From NCBI GenBank assembly GCA_017539105.1, contig JAFYHQ010000029.1:62001-126000 (forward strand): 64,000 bases of DNA, in the 5' to 3' direction. Below the pieces are notes generated by a model. The model searched no databases. It had not been told where the DNA came from and worked only from the letters and a program-made list of their open reading frames with translations. Shown here piece by piece: positions 15,681 through 24,882 of this stretch; position 1 is the stretch's first letter; every line of letters begins with the position of its first letter. The position numbers and the translations under genes are program-made. This DNA is from Erysipelotrichaceae bacterium. Lineage in GTDB: Bacteria > Bacillota_I > Bacilli_A > Erysipelotrichales > Erysipelotrichaceae.

Positions 15681-17510
15681 ATGGAATACAAAAAAATGAT
15701 AAATGTAGCCGTAATTGCGCATGTTGACGCAGGAAAATCGACTCTTGTCGATGCTTTTCTGGCCCAGTCGCATGTGTTCGGGGAACACGAAGAGATCGTT
15801 TCCCAGGTCATGGATTCCAACGATCTGGAGCGTGAAAGGGGCATTACGATCTATTCCAAGAACTGTTCCATCAACTACAAGGACTACAAAATAAACATTG
15901 TCGATACGCCGGGTCATGCGGATTTTTCCAGTGAAGTGGAGCGTATCATCAAGACCGTGGATACCGTCATCTTATTGGTAGATTCTTCGGAGGGTCCGAT
16001 GCCGCAGACGCGTTTCGTTTTGAAGAAATCGCTGGAAGCGGGTTTATGTCCGATCCTTCTCATCAACAAGATCGATAAGAAAGATGCCAGGATCAACGAA
16101 GTCATCGACGAGGTCTATGATCTGTTCCTGGATCTGAGCGCCAATGATGACCAGCTGGATTTCCCGATCCTGTACGGCATCGCCAGAGAAGGGATCGTAC
16201 GATACGATCCGAAGGATACCAACGAGAATATCGATCCGCTGTTTGAGACGATCGTGAATCATGTGAAAGCCTATCCGAACCGGATGGATGAACCGCTGCA
16301 GATGCAGGTCAGCGCATTGGCTTACGACGACTATATCGGACGTATCGGAATCGGACGTGTGTATGCAGGCGTGATTAAGCAGAACGTAATGGTTTCCGTC
16401 TGCAACAACAATGGCAAGAAAGAGAACCGAAAGATTGCGAATCTGTACAACTATCAGGGACTCAAGAGAGTTCCGATTACGGAAGCGCAATGCGGAGATA
16501 TCGTTCTCTTAAGCGGTATCGAGAATATCGAAATCGGCGATACGATCGGTCCGGAAAATGTCTTCGATCCTATGCCGCAGATCGAGATCGAAGAACCTAC
16601 TTTAAGCATGAATTTCATGGTCAACACTTCACCGTTCCAAGGCAAATCAGGCAAGTATGTGACCAGCCGCAATATCAAGGAACGTCTGGAGAAGGAACTG
16701 GAGGTCAATGTCGGACTGAAGGTGGAAGCGACCGATACGACGGATACCTTCAAGGTTTCAGGCAGAGGCGAGCTGCATCTTTCCATTCTTCTGGAAAATA
16801 TGAGAAGAGAAGGCTATGAAGTCGCAGTCTCCCGTCCGGAAGTCATTTTCAAGACCATCGATGGCAGGAAATACGAACCGATCGAGGAAGTGATCTGTTC
16901 CGTTCCGAATGAATATTCGGGTTCCGTCATAAACAAGCTGAATCTCAGGAAAGGCCAGATGATCGATATCCAGGATGAGGGATCTTATACGAAGGTCATC
17001 TATCATGTGCCGACCAGAGGGCTTTTGGGATACCGCAGCGAGTTCATCAATGATACCAAAGGAGAAGGCGTCATGGTGCGCAAATTCATCGCTTATGAGC
17101 CTTTTGTGGGCGAAGTGCCACAGCGAAACAATGGCGTACTGGTTTCCATGGCATCTGGCAAGGCAATGACTTATGCCTTATGGAACCTGCAGGAAAGAGG
17201 ACAGCTCTTTGTCACTCCGCAGACCGAGATCTACGAAGGCATGATTATCGGCGTCTGCCCGAAACCGCAGGATATCGAAGTCAATCCTACCGTCAACAAG
17301 AAGATGACAGCCATCCGTTCGACCGGAGCCGACGAAGCGATGAAACTGACGCCGGCAAGGATCTTCTCCCTGGAAGAAGCATTGGAATTCATCAACGACG
17401 ACGAACTGGTCGAAATCACGCCTGACAGCATCCGTCTGAGGAAACGCTATCTGACCAACCTGGATCGTCGCAGACATATGCGTGAAGTCAACAAGATGGC
17501 TTCAGAATAG
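15681..17510 (+). CDS. typA: translational GTPase TypA/BipA
   Basis: TypA is a ribosome-binding GTPase related to EF-G and involved in ribosome assembly and stress growth. The 609-residue length fits. GTPase motifs: G1 AHVDAGKST (about 9-17), G2/switch ERERGITIYSKN, G3 DTPGHADF, G4 NKID. EF-G-like domains II, III and V and the TypA C-terminal domain follow. G1 reads HVDAGKST instead of the usual BipA HVDHGKTT, a variant I associate with a Clostridia-type TypA subfamily. I start it at the ATG at 15681; a TTG at 15675 is unlikely. It is followed after two bases by trhP1. Confidence 0.92.
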   Translation: MEYKKMINVAVIAHVDAGKSTLVDAFLAQSHVFGEHEEIVSQVMDSNDLERERGITIYSKNCSINYKDYKINIVDTPGHADFSSEVERIIKTVDTVILLVDSSEGPMPQTRFVLKKSLEAGLCPILLINKIDKKDARINEVIDEVYDLFLDLSANDDQLDFPILYGIAREGIVRYDPKDTNENIDPLFETIVNHVKAYPNRMDEPLQMQVSALAYDDYIGRIGIGRVYAGVIKQNVMVSVCNNNGKKENRKIANLYNYQGLKRVPITEAQCGDIVLLSGIENIEIGDTIGPENVFDPMPQIEIEEPTLSMNFMVNTSPFQGKSGKYVTSRNIKERLEKELEVNVGLKVEATDTTDTFKVSGRGELHLSILLENMRREGYEVAVSRPEVIFKTIDGRKYEPIEEVICSVPNEYSGSVINKLNLRKGQMIDIQDEGSYTKVIYHVPTRGLLGYRSEFINDTKGEGVMVRKFIAYEPFVGEVPQRNNGVLVSMASGKAMTYALWNLQERGQLFVTPQTEIYEGMIIGVCPKPQDIEVNPTVNKKMTAIRSTGADEAMKLTPARIFSLEEALEFINDDELVEITPDSIRLRKRYLTNLDRRRHMREVNKMASE

Positions 17511-17512
17511 AT

Positions 17513-18385
17513 ATGGAATTACTGGTAACCTTAAGAAAAAGAGAATTATTGGAAAAGGTCCTGCCTTTCGTCGACGGGATCATCGTCGGCAAGTTTTTTA
17601 CAAGCAGTTATCACTGCAGTCTTAAGGAGATCGTTGAGATCAACGTGATCTGCAAAGCGAATCAGAAGAAGATCTATATCGTACTGGATGATTTCATCAG
17701 CGAAGATGACATCGATGCGTTATACAAATATCTGGAATTCATCAGGAAGCTGGAACCCGATGGGATCTATTTTCATGATTTGGGCATCGTTACCGCAGCG
17801 AAAAAGTACGGCCTGTCCGATAAGCTGATCTATGATGGCAAGACTGTGGCTTGCAACTCGCTGGATACGGCTTTTCTTTTGAGCAAGGGCATCGATTCCG
17901 TTGTGCTTTCCCGCGAACTGACTCTGGAAGAAATCGTCAGGATCCTTCAGAACAATCCCCGTCAGATCGATCTGCAGATCTTCGGACACCAGAGATTATC
18001 CTATTCCAAGCGCCGTTTCCTGACCAATTACTTCAATGAGATCAATAAAGAATTTGACTATCTCGATAAAGAAGATCTTTTTCTTGTTGAGGAACAAAGA
18101 GATTATAAGCTTCCGATCATCGAGAACGAGGAAGGAACGTTCATCTACTCGGATTATGTATTCGAAATGTTCAATGAACTCCCTGACCTGATCCCTTATC
18201 TCAGACGGGGCATCGTCGATACGCTGTTTATCGAAGACCAGACCGTGATCGATCTGTGCTGCGATCTGCATCGCCTGACTGGAGAAAACAAGTCTTTCTT
18301 AAGAGACAACCTATATCAGAATCATCCGGATCGTTACAGCAGCGGATTTTTGTATCAGAGGACCAATATCACGAAAGATGAGTAA
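17513..18385 (+). CDS. trhP1: U32-family protein, TrhP1 (YrrN)-like
   Basis: This 290-residue protein resembles the shorter U32-family member (YrrN, TrhP1) that pairs with TrhP2 in Bacillus for prephenate-dependent 5-hydroxyuridine formation at tRNA position 34. TIM-barrel strands are visible (VDGIIVGKF, KIYIVLDD, PDGIYFHDLG, LIYDGKTVACNS, IDSVVLSRELTLEEI, DLQIFGHQRLSYSKRRFLTNYF). The last block corresponds to the U32 signature in degenerate form. It overlaps trhP2 by eight bases, the same gene order as yrrN-yrrO. Assignment rests on context and family resemblance. Confidence 0.8.
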   Translation: MELLVTLRKRELLEKVLPFVDGIIVGKFFTSSYHCSLKEIVEINVICKANQKKIYIVLDDFISEDDIDALYKYLEFIRKLEPDGIYFHDLGIVTAAKKYGLSDKLIYDGKTVACNSLDTAFLLSKGIDSVVLSRELTLEEIVRILQNNPRQIDLQIFGHQRLSYSKRRFLTNYFNEINKEFDYLDKEDLFLVEEQRDYKLPIIENEEGTFIYSDYVFEMFNELPDLIPYLRRGIVDTLFIEDQTVIDLCCDLHRLTGENKSFLRDNLYQNHPDRYSSGFLYQRTNITKDE

Positions 18386-19583
18386 GATCGAACTTTTAGC
18401 ACCGGCGAAAGACTTGCAGAAAGCAAAGATCGCCATCATGTATGGAGCGGATGCCGTCTATGTCGGCGGCAAGTTCTTTTCCTTACGCTCCCGGGCTTCC
18501 AATTTTACCATCGATGATCTGAGGGAACTGTGCGCCTTTAAGAAAAACTATGGGGCAAAGCTTTACGTGACTGTCAATATCGTCTTCCACGACGATGATT
18601 ACGAAGGAATACGGGAATATCTGAAGATCCTGGATGACATGGGAGTCGATGGGATCATCATTTCCTCGCTGGCTTTGCTGCGTATCGCCAGAAAGGTCGC
18701 TCCGGGACTGGAGTGTCATATTTCGACCCAGCTGTCTTCTTTGAATTCTCTTGCTGTTCAAACGCTGAAAGAATATGGCGCAGACCGGATCGTACTGGCC
18801 CGTGAAGCCAGCATGGATCAGATCAAAAAGATCGCTTACAGCACCTCCGTGCCTCTGGAAGTGTTCATCCATGGCGGCATGTGTTCCAACTATTCCGGGA
18901 GATGCGTCTTATCCAATCGCATGACGTTACGAGACGCGAACCGGGGAGGCTGCGCCCATTCCTGCCGCTGGAAGTATCATCTGTTTGAAGGAGATCAGAT
19001 CATTTCAAATCCCAACTGTCTCTTATCGATGTCTTCCAAGGATCTCCGAGCTTCCGCTTATGTAGAAGAAATGATACGATGTGGGATCGCTTCCCTGAAG
19101 ATCGAAGGAAGAATGAAATCCGAATACTATATCGGACAAGTCGTCAAGACCTATCGCAAGATGATCGATGAGATCGGACTCTATGGACATCTGACAGAAG
19201 AACGTCTGGCATACTATGATGAAGAACTCTCGAAAGCGGAGAACCGTCCTTCCGATGACGGTTTCCTTTCCGGAGACTGCGATCATTCGAAGCATCTTTA
19301 CGGCATCAATGGCGCAGGAGTGACTCATGATTATGTCGCCTATGTGCATCGTTATGACGAAGCAAGATCTTTGTGCATGATCGAGGTCAAGAACATCTTC
19401 AAACGGGGAGATAAAATCGAAGTCTTCGGACCGGAAGTAGACAATGAGCAGTTTACGATCGATCAGATGTTCGATCAGAACTGGAACCTTGTCGAACTTG
19501 CGAACAAGCCGACGCAGCTGCTGTTTCTGCGCATTCCTTTCAAAGTCCATCAGGGAGACATGTTCAGGAAGGTGAGTCTGTGA
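18378..19583 (+). CDS. trhP2: U32-family tRNA hydroxylation protein TrhP2 (YrrO)-like
   Basis: The 401-residue protein has the full U32 architecture: LLAPAKDLQKAKIAIMYGAD at the N-terminus, barrel strands, then the signature EVFIHGGMCSNYSGRCVLSN (about 160-180) with GGCAHSCRWKY, whose Cys residues are candidate Fe-S ligands. In Bacillus TrhP2 works with TrhP1 in 5-hydroxyuridine synthesis at the tRNA wobble base. The older peptidase label for U32 is probably wrong for this clade. It is immediately followed, with a four-base overlap, by a SpoU methyltransferase gene. Confidence 0.88.
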   Translation: MSKIELLAPAKDLQKAKIAIMYGADAVYVGGKFFSLRSRASNFTIDDLRELCAFKKNYGAKLYVTVNIVFHDDDYEGIREYLKILDDMGVDGIIISSLALLRIARKVAPGLECHISTQLSSLNSLAVQTLKEYGADRIVLAREASMDQIKKIAYSTSVPLEVFIHGGMCSNYSGRCVLSNRMTLRDANRGGCAHSCRWKYHLFEGDQIISNPNCLLSMSSKDLRASAYVEEMIRCGIASLKIEGRMKSEYYIGQVVKTYRKMIDEIGLYGHLTEERLAYYDEELSKAENRPSDDGFLSGDCDHSKHLYGINGAGVTHDYVAYVHRYDEARSLCMIEVKNIFKRGDKIEVFGPEVDNEQFTIDQMFDQNWNLVELANKPTQLLFLRIPFKVHQGDMFRKVSL

Positions 19584-20284
19584 TCATAGAAGGTGCGATC
19601 GCGGTCAAGTCCGCCATAAACAATCATAAGAGAACGGTATCCAAGGTCTTTATAGACAGGAACAAGAAGACCAAGGATTTTAATTATATCCGCAAACTGT
19701 GCAGGATAAGCGGGATCGATGTGCAGGAAATGGAGATGGATGAACTCAGGGAACTGCTGAAGGGCAAGACGCATGGCGGGATCGGTGCGGAGGTTTCGGA
19801 AAGAAAGGAAGATGATTTTTCACAAGGGGACATCTTTTATCTGGAAGGCATCGAAGATCCATTCAATCTGGGCTATGCGATGCGTACCTTGTATGCCTTG
19901 GGTATAAACAATGTCCTGCTGGGTTCAAGGGATTATACCGGCATGCAGGATCAGCTGCTGAAGTCTTCGGCTGGCGCTTACGACTTTCTCAATGTACGGA
20001 TCATCAAGGATGAAATCAGTGAATTGAAGCAGTTCAAAGAAACCGGTTATCATCTTTACAGTCTGTATCGCGGAGAGGACTCGAAGGATATTTTCGAAGT
20101 CGCATTCAAGGACAAAGCCTTATACATGCTGGGAGGAGAAAAACGGGGTCTGAAGACGGAAGTGCTGGAACTGGCGGATGAGAGCCTGTATATCTCTTAT
20201 GGCAATGAATTCCGTAATGCCCTGAATGCCTGTGCCGCCGTCGATGTCGTAGCGACGCTGCGCTACAGTCAGAAGAGAAAATGA
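19580..20284 (+). CDS. TrmH/SpoU-family RNA 2'-O-methyltransferase
   Basis: This 234-residue SPOUT enzyme probably methylates a ribose in rRNA or tRNA using SAM. The N-terminal substrate-binding part includes IIEGAIAVKSAI and KGKTHGGIGAEV. The knotted catalytic domain holds motif 1 LEGIEDPFNLGYAMRTLYALG (N and R conserved), motif 2 MLGGEKRGL and motif 3 YGNEFRNALNACAAVDV. Motif 3 reads FRNALNACAA where SLNVAVAAGI-like sequence is usual, so it is a divergent member. GTG start at 19580 with AAGGTG upstream. The specific target cannot be told from sequence. Confidence 0.85.
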   Translation: MIIEGAIAVKSAINNHKRTVSKVFIDRNKKTKDFNYIRKLCRISGIDVQEMEMDELRELLKGKTHGGIGAEVSERKEDDFSQGDIFYLEGIEDPFNLGYAMRTLYALGINNVLLGSRDYTGMQDQLLKSSAGAYDFLNVRIIKDEISELKQFKETGYHLYSLYRGEDSKDIFEVAFKDKALYMLGGEKRGLKTEVLELADESLYISYGNEFRNALNACAAVDVVATLRYSQKRK

Positions 20285-20994
20285 TCACTTCATTGGATAA
20301 TAAAACGGTCAAGAATCTGACCAAGCTGCATCAGAAAAAGTATCGTGAAGACCGTTTTCTGGTGCTTGACGATGAAACTCTGAAGGAAGCTCATGCGCAT
20401 GATCAGCTGATCCAGCTGGTCTATAGCGATGAACTGCCTTTTCCTTTTGAGAATACGTTACAGGTATCTGAAGAAGTCATGCGCAAGATCAGCAAAAAAG
20501 ACGATCAGAAATATCTGGGCGTTTCAAGAATGATCAAAGAAAATGATGATTATGGAAAACGCGTCATCCTTCTGGATGAACTGCAGGATCCTTTGAATAT
20601 CGGCAGGATCATGGAAGCGGCGCTGCTGTTTGGTTTCGATTCTGTGATTTTGAGTCCCGGCTGTGCGGATATCTATAACGAGAAATGTCTCAGCAATTCC
20701 CGTGGCGCGATTTATTCTTTGAATCTCTGTCACAAAGATCTATTGGAAGAAATAAAAACGTTGCAACAGAACGGCTGTAAAGTCTATGCGACCGGACTGC
20801 GCAACGAAACGAGAATGTTCAATGAAATCGAAGCATCTGATAGGATGGCATTCGTTTTAGGTAACGAAGGAAGCGGGGTACGTGAAGAGATCATGGACCT
20901 CTGCGATGAGATCGTCAAGATCGATATGCGCAATATCGATTCCCTCAATGTCGCCATGGCGGCAGCCATCATCATGTATCACTTCAGTATCTGA
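20281..20994 (+). CDS. TrmH/SpoU-family RNA methyltransferase (second, tandem)
   Basis: A second SPOUT methyltransferase of 237 residues lies directly after the first with a four-base overlap. It has the YsgA-type layout: N-terminal substrate-binding domain ([20 protein letters not shown]), motif 1 [21 protein letters not shown], motif 2 VLGNEGSGV and motif 3 [18 protein letters not shown], all canonical. The pair share fold and motifs but low identity, so they are probably functionally distinct rather than a recent duplication. Its 3' end overlaps the convergent acylphosphatase gene by 11 bases. Confidence 0.87.
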   Translation: MITSLDNKTVKNLTKLHQKKYREDRFLVLDDETLKEAHAHDQLIQLVYSDELPFPFENTLQVSEEVMRKISKKDDQKYLGVSRMIKENDDYGKRVILLDELQDPLNIGRIMEAALLFGFDSVILSPGCADIYNEKCLSNSRGAIYSLNLCHKDLLEEIKTLQQNGCKVYATGLRNETRMFNEIEASDRMAFVLGNEGSGVREEIMDLCDEIVKIDMRNIDSLNVAMAAAIIMYHFSI

Positions 20995-21250
20995 CACTGA
21001 AGTTTTTTTCATATTCGACGACAGGAATCTCTTTGATTGCATAATCGTCGATGCGGATCCAGTGATCCTGGCTGAAGGTTCCTTTGAAGAACGCATCCAC
21101 GTCTTCTCCCTGGACCTCGACTTCGACATCGCCATTGTCCAGATTCCGGGCAAAGCCTGTCACATTCAGCTGATCTGCCAGCATCATCAGTTTCCACCGG
21201 AATCCGACACCCTGGACCCTTCCTTTATAAACGATATAATAACGTTTCAT
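20984..21250 (-). CDS. acyP: acylphosphatase
   Basis: Acylphosphatase hydrolyses carboxyl-phosphate bonds such as acetyl phosphate. The 88-residue protein has the signature [11 protein letters not shown] (catalytic Arg) and [16 protein letters not shown] (catalytic Asn). I start it at the ATG at 21250 (MKRYYIVY), which matches the family; the open frame extends further upstream without sense. No Shine-Dalgarno is present, but TACAAT lies exactly six bases upstream of the ATG. Its 3' end overlaps the convergent SpoU gene. Confidence 0.92.
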   Translation of the reverse strand: MKRYYIVYKGRVQGVGFRWKLMMLADQLNVTGFARNLDNGDVEVEVQGEDVDAFFKGTFSQDHWIRIDDYAIKEIPVVEYEKNFSVRY

Positions 21251-21256
21251 AATCTC

Positions 21257-21262
21257 ATTGTA
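21257..21262 (-). promoter_or_regulatory. -10 box six bases upstream of acyP ATG
   Basis: TACAAT on the minus strand, then GAGATT, then ATG at 21250. No Shine-Dalgarno and no clear -35. A leaderless start is predicted. Confidence 0.55.
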
Positions 21263-21270
21263 ATATAGAA

Positions 21271-21301
21271 CAACAAAAAAAGAACCTCTAGGAGGTTCTT
21301 T
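21271..21301 (-). terminator. terminator of the flavodiiron gene
   Basis: On the minus strand AAAGAACCTC, loop CTA and GAGGTTCTTT form a 10-bp stem followed by TTTTTGTTG. The flavodiiron stop codon overlaps its start. Confidence 0.88.
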
Positions 21302-23093
21302 AGGAAATCGGTTCGAAATCGCTGGCTCCGTGCTTGCACAGAGGACAGATGAAGTCATCCGGCAGTTCATCGCCTTCATAGATGTATCCGCAGACTTTGC
21401 AGACGAAACCTTTCTTGCCTTCCGTCTGAGGCTTCGGCTTGACATTGGACTGATAATAGGTGTAGGTCATCGTTTCCACATTGTTGATGACGCGGGCTTC
21501 GGTTACCGAGCAGATAAACATGCCATGGGTATTCATATCGATGTAGTTCTCGACTTTCAGAGAGAAGAACGCATTGATATAACGCGACAGGAAGATCAGG
21601 CCGTTATCGGAGCGTAAGAGTTCCTGCTCGTTCTTGAACTTATCGACATTTCTTCCGGACTGGAAGCCGAACTGTTCGAAGACCTTGAATGGCGCTTCCT
21701 TGTTCAGGCAGTTGACATTCATGATGCCTGTCTGTTTGATGACATGATGGGAATAATTGTTCTTGTTGATGGAGACCATGACCCTGAACGGATTGTCCGT
21801 CAGCTGAGCCACGGTATTGACGATCAGGCCGTTGTCTTTCTTTCCGTCATTGGAAGTGACCACATACAAGCCATAGCCGATATTGAACAGAGCCTTCATA
21901 TCGTTCTTGTTCGCCTTGTTTTCATCACGTGCGACATAATCGACACACAATGCCTGCGCCAGTTTTTCGATCTCTTCCTTGTTGGCGTCGTTCATCGAAG
22001 ATTTGATATGAACAACAGGATCTACAAAAGTCAGATTGACGCATTTGCCAAGCATTTCTTTCATGGTCTTGGCAGCCATCGGGGCCCAGGATCCGTTCTC
22101 CACGAGAGCGATCTTGCGATTCTGGAAGTTGCGTTCGGTCAGATGATTGATGAACTCTTTCATGAACGGATAGATATCCGCGTTGTAAGTGGTTGTTGCC
22201 AGAACGAGCTTGCCGTAGCTGAAGGCGTCTGCGACCGCTTCCGACATGTCGCATCTTGCCAGGTCATAGACCTTGACTTCCGGCGCATTCTGCACTTTCA
22301 GCTGTTCCACGAGCTTGTCGACCGCAGCCTTGGTATGGCCGTAGACCGACGTGTAGCAGACCACGATGCCGTCTTTCTCGATATCGTAAGAGGACCAGGT
22401 ATTGTACAGATCCAGATAGTAAGGAAGATTCTTGTACAGGAACGGTCCGTGCAGCGGCAGGATCATCGAAATGTCCAGACTGGACGCTTTCTTCAGGACG
22501 GCCTGCACCTGCTTGCCGTATTTGCCGACGATACCGATATAGTAGCGTCTTGCTTCATCGACCCAGTCTTCTTCCACATCCAAAGCGCCGAACTTGCCGA
22601 AGCCGTCTGCCGAGAAGAGCGCTCTCTCGTAGCTGTCGTAGGTCATCATGACTTCCGGCCAGTGGACCATCGGAGCCGCCACGAAATGCAGAGTATGCTT
22701 GCCCAGTTCCAGCTGATCGCCTTCTTTGATGACGATATGTCTTTCCTCGTATTGCGTACCGAAATAGTTCTCCATCATCGCAAATGCCTTATCGGAAGAG
22801 ACGATGACTGCTTTATCATAGATCTTCATGAAATTGGCGATGTTGGCGGAATGATCCGGTTCCATATGCTGGATGACAAGATAGTCAGGCTGTGCTCCAT
22901 TCAAGACATTCTGGATGTTGTCCAGCCACTCATGAGTGAAATGCTGGTCGACCGTATCCATGATCGCGATCTTCTCATCAAGAATGACATAGGAATTGTA
23001 GGACATGCCATTGGGAACTTTGTACTGTCCTTCGAAAAGATCGACCTGATGGTCATTGACGCCGACATAGCGGATATCGTTTGTTATTTGCAT
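21300..23093 (-). CDS. multidomain flavodiiron protein (FDP-flavin reductase-rubredoxin)
   Basis: Flavodiiron proteins reduce O2 to water or NO to N2O in anaerobes. The 597-residue protein has four modules. A metallo-beta-lactamase domain carries the diiron ligands H76, E78, D80 and H81 (HMEPDH), H144, D163 and H215. A flavodoxin domain (about 250-390) binds FMN ([12 protein letters not shown]). A flavin reductase-like domain spans about 405-540 ([15 protein letters not shown]). A rubredoxin domain (about 548-597) has [10 protein letters not shown] and CPLCK. Such fusions allow electron delivery within one chain. GGAGG before the ATG. Terminator follows. Confidence 0.95.
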   Translation of the reverse strand: MQITNDIRYVGVNDHQVDLFEGQYKVPNGMSYNSYVILDEKIAIMDTVDQHFTHEWLDNIQNVLNGAQPDYLVIQHMEPDHSANIANFMKIYDKAVIVSSDKAFAMMENYFGTQYEERHIVIKEGDQLELGKHTLHFVAAPMVHWPEVMMTYDSYERALFSADGFGKFGALDVEEDWVDEARRYYIGIVGKYGKQVQAVLKKASSLDISMILPLHGPFLYKNLPYYLDLYNTWSSYDIEKDGIVVCYTSVYGHTKAAVDKLVEQLKVQNAPEVKVYDLARCDMSEAVADAFSYGKLVLATTTYNADIYPFMKEFINHLTERNFQNRKIALVENGSWAPMAAKTMKEMLGKCVNLTFVDPVVHIKSSMNDANKEEIEKLAQALCVDYVARDENKANKNDMKALFNIGYGLYVVTSNDGKKDNGLIVNTVAQLTDNPFRVMVSINKNNYSHHVIKQTGIMNVNCLNKEAPFKVFEQFGFQSGRNVDKFKNEQELLRSDNGLIFLSRYINAFFSLKVENYIDMNTHGMFICSVTEARVINNVETMTYTYYQSNVKPKPQTEGKKGFVCKVCGYIYEGDELPDDFICPLCKHGASDFEPIS

Positions 23094-23194
23094 GATTTTT
23101 CCTCCATCTTCATTATAATCGGGATGCGTTAAAATCGGGTGAAATACACGAATAAAGCAGAATCATGTATGATATTGGTAACAGAGGTTCGTTT

Positions 23195-23854
23195 ATGAAA
23201 AAGAAGATGAAACGTGTGCTGCCTGTCTTTGCCTTGCTGGTCCTGTTCTGTATCGGAGGATATCTGCTGTTTATTCAGAACAGATCTTACAGGATCATCT
23301 GTCTGAGCAGCGATGTCACAGACTGTCAAAGGCAGGCCAGAAAAGGCGAGACGGTTACGGTTGCGACCGTTTCCATCAGCGATGGGGAACTGTGCCTGTA
23401 TGTGGATGGCGTGGAGATCGCGGCAGAACAGGAAGGGATCTATCGTTTCGTCATGCCGGGTCATGACGTTGATATCACGACCGTGATCATTCCGACGTAT
23501 AATTACGATACTTTGGATAGTCCGATCTATTTCGAAATAAAAACGCCTGTCAAGGCGCATTATGACCGTCTCTGGGAATACAGCGACAGCGCGGAAACGG
23601 AAGATCCGGAAATGCTCGAAAAGATCGTTGATGCCCTGAGGATCATCACGATCGGCCCGGGTCCGGTCGATGTGGCCATCGATGACTATACCGATCGGAT
23701 CTTCCTGACCTATGAGGACGGAAGCGAAGCCTGTTTCGTCTTTGAAGCGGATTATTATATTTCCGATCTGAACGGAGGGCATTATCCGGTCACTCAGGGT
23801 CTGAAAGAATTAAGAAGCGTTCTTGATCGGATCATCGCAAACAAAGGGGAATAG
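23195..23854 (+). CDS. membrane-anchored exported protein, unknown function
   Basis: I do not recognise this 219-residue protein. A basic start (MKKKMKR) and one hydrophobic segment (about residues 8-26, VLPVFALLVLFCIGGYLLF) form an uncleaved anchor or signal. The outside part begins with a beta-rich module containing the segment EGIYRFVMPGHDVDITTVI, which resembles the bacterial repeat/InlB_B-like style strand PxxDVxxTA. A second acidic module (about 110-215) follows. I prefer the ATG at 23195 to the upstream ATG at 23165 because AGAGG lies nearby. It is divergent from the flavodiiron gene and convergent with azlD. Confidence 0.65.
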   Translation: MKKKMKRVLPVFALLVLFCIGGYLLFIQNRSYRIICLSSDVTDCQRQARKGETVTVATVSISDGELCLYVDGVEIAAEQEGIYRFVMPGHDVDITTVIIPTYNYDTLDSPIYFEIKTPVKAHYDRLWEYSDSAETEDPEMLEKIVDALRIITIGPGPVDVAIDDYTDRIFLTYEDGSEACFVFEADYYISDLNGGHYPVTQGLKELRSVLDRIIANKGE

Positions 23855-23875
23855 CCTATCGGATCATCGCAAACA
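23826..23875. repeat. 18-base direct repeat linking two convergent gene ends
   Basis: The 18-base sequence ATCGGATCATCGCAAACA occurs at 23826-23843 and again at 23858-23875, 32 bases apart. The first copy encodes the C-terminal RIIANK of the 23195 gene; the second, read on the other strand, encodes the last residues and stop of azlD. This looks like a local duplication that created one of the two 3' ends. Confidence 0.9.
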
Positions 23876-24170
23876 GATATTCCATGAGCAGTACGGTGAC
23901 GCAGCATAAGACGGTCACTTTGAATAAACCGAGATCCTTGTAGGAAGCGATCAGCCCTATGATGAAAGCGATGATGCCGGAATAGGGATGGATGGTCGCA
24001 TCGATCATGGCAGGGAAGCTCATGACAGCCAATGTAACGTATGGCACGTAGTATAAGAAGGAACGGAGAAATCGGTTCCTTATTTTCTTTCTTATCAGTG
24101 TCAGAGGCAGGACCCGGATCAGATAGACCGTTACCGTCATGACGAGAATATAGACATAGATATTATGCAT
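23856..24170 (-). CDS. azlD: AzlD-type branched-chain amino acid exporter subunit
   Basis: AzlD is the small subunit of the AzlCD branched-chain amino acid (and analogue) exporter. The 104-residue protein has three to four membrane segments and the family motif TVYLIRVLPLTLIRKKIRNRFLRSFLYYVPYVTLAVMSFPAM, which is quoted here only in part as RVLPLTL and YVPYVTLAVM. Its start overlaps azlC by eight bases. The extreme C-terminus lies within an 18-base direct repeat shared with the convergent gene. Confidence 0.9.
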   Translation of the reverse strand: MHNIYVYILVMTVTVYLIRVLPLTLIRKKIRNRFLRSFLYYVPYVTLAVMSFPAMIDATIHPYSGIIAFIIGLIASYKDLGLFKVTVLCCVTVLLMEYLFAMIR

Positions 24171-24852
24171 CTTCGTCCTCCCTTGGAGCGATGAGAGCTC
24201 CGAAGCTTGCGATCGCTATTGTCAGGAGGATCGTGATATAACTTTCCGACAATGACGTGAAACGGGAGAAAAGATAACTGCAGACAAAGCTGAGCAGCAC
24301 CAGCAGCGTGATGATCCTGTCTTTCTTGCAGGCAGGGACGAAGATCGCCATAAACATGCCATACAGAGCCACCGACAGTGCGCTGACGATATTGAGAGGC
24401 AGGACGTTGCCCATGATGATGCCTAATGCTGTTCCTATTGCCCAGCAAGGCGAGGCGAAAGAGATCGCTCCATACATGTATACAGGATCCACATAGCCAT
24501 CCTGCGCGATTTCCAGAGCGAAATATTCATCCGTCAGAAAGAAACCCAGAATCAGACGGTGGATGATGGACATTTTAGGATCGATCTTCTGTGATAACGC
24601 GAACGACATCAGCACATAGCGGATATTGCTTACCAACATGATCATGATCATCTGCAGATAGGATGCGTTCTCTTTGATTGCGATGAAAGCCGCATTCTCT
24701 CCTGCCGAAGCATTGACCAGAAGAGATGTCAGGAAACCCTGGAATGCCATAATGCCCGCATTCGATGCGATGATCCCTAACGAAAAAGCTACCGCAAAGT
24801 AGCCTAAACCGATAGGAATCGCATGTTTCAATCCTGTTTTAAAACGGTTCAT
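24163..24852 (-). CDS. azlC: AzlC-family branched-chain amino acid exporter
   Basis: AzlC is the large membrane subunit of the AzlCD exporter. The 229-residue protein shows the family N-terminus GLKHAIPIGLGYFAVAFSLG, the segment QGFLTSLLVNASAGENAAF and about six membrane helices, including LILGFFLTDEYFAL. No Shine-Dalgarno is visible before the ATG at 24852, and the darA terminator lies immediately upstream. Expression may come from read-through of that terminator or from an unseen promoter. Confidence 0.9.
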   Translation of the reverse strand: MNRFKTGLKHAIPIGLGYFAVAFSLGIIASNAGIMAFQGFLTSLLVNASAGENAAFIAIKENASYLQMIMIMLVSNIRYVLMSFALSQKIDPKMSIIHRLILGFFLTDEYFALEIAQDGYVDPVYMYGAISFASPCWAIGTALGIIMGNVLPLNIVSALSVALYGMFMAIFVPACKKDRIITLLVLLSFVCSYLFSRFTSLSESYITILLTIAIASFGALIAPREDEDA

Positions 24853-24854
24853 AT

Positions 24855-24880
24855 TTTAAAAAGAACTATTTCTAGTTCTT
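24855..24880 (-). terminator. terminator after darA
   Basis: On the minus strand AAGAACTA, loop GAAA, TAGTTCTT and TTT. It begins two bases after the darA stop and ends just before the azlC ATG. Confidence 0.75.
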
Positions 24881-24882
24881 AT

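Noticed and set aside
15681-17510. Tetracycline-resistance ribosomal protection protein, because of the G1 motif AHVDAGKST
   Set aside because: Length (609 residues), the segment VDSSEGPMPQTRFVLKKSL and the C-terminal domain are those of TypA/BipA; TetM-type proteins are longer and lack these.
18378-19583. Collagenase or secreted peptidase of the U32 family
   Set aside because: No signal peptide, Cys-rich Fe-S-type motif, and pairing with a YrrN-like gene fit the tRNA hydroxylation proteins rather than a protease.
20984-21445. Longer acylphosphatase reading frame starting at 21445
   Set aside because: The added 65 codons cross the flavodiiron terminator and coding end, have no ribosome site and match no family; the conserved start is the ATG at 21250.
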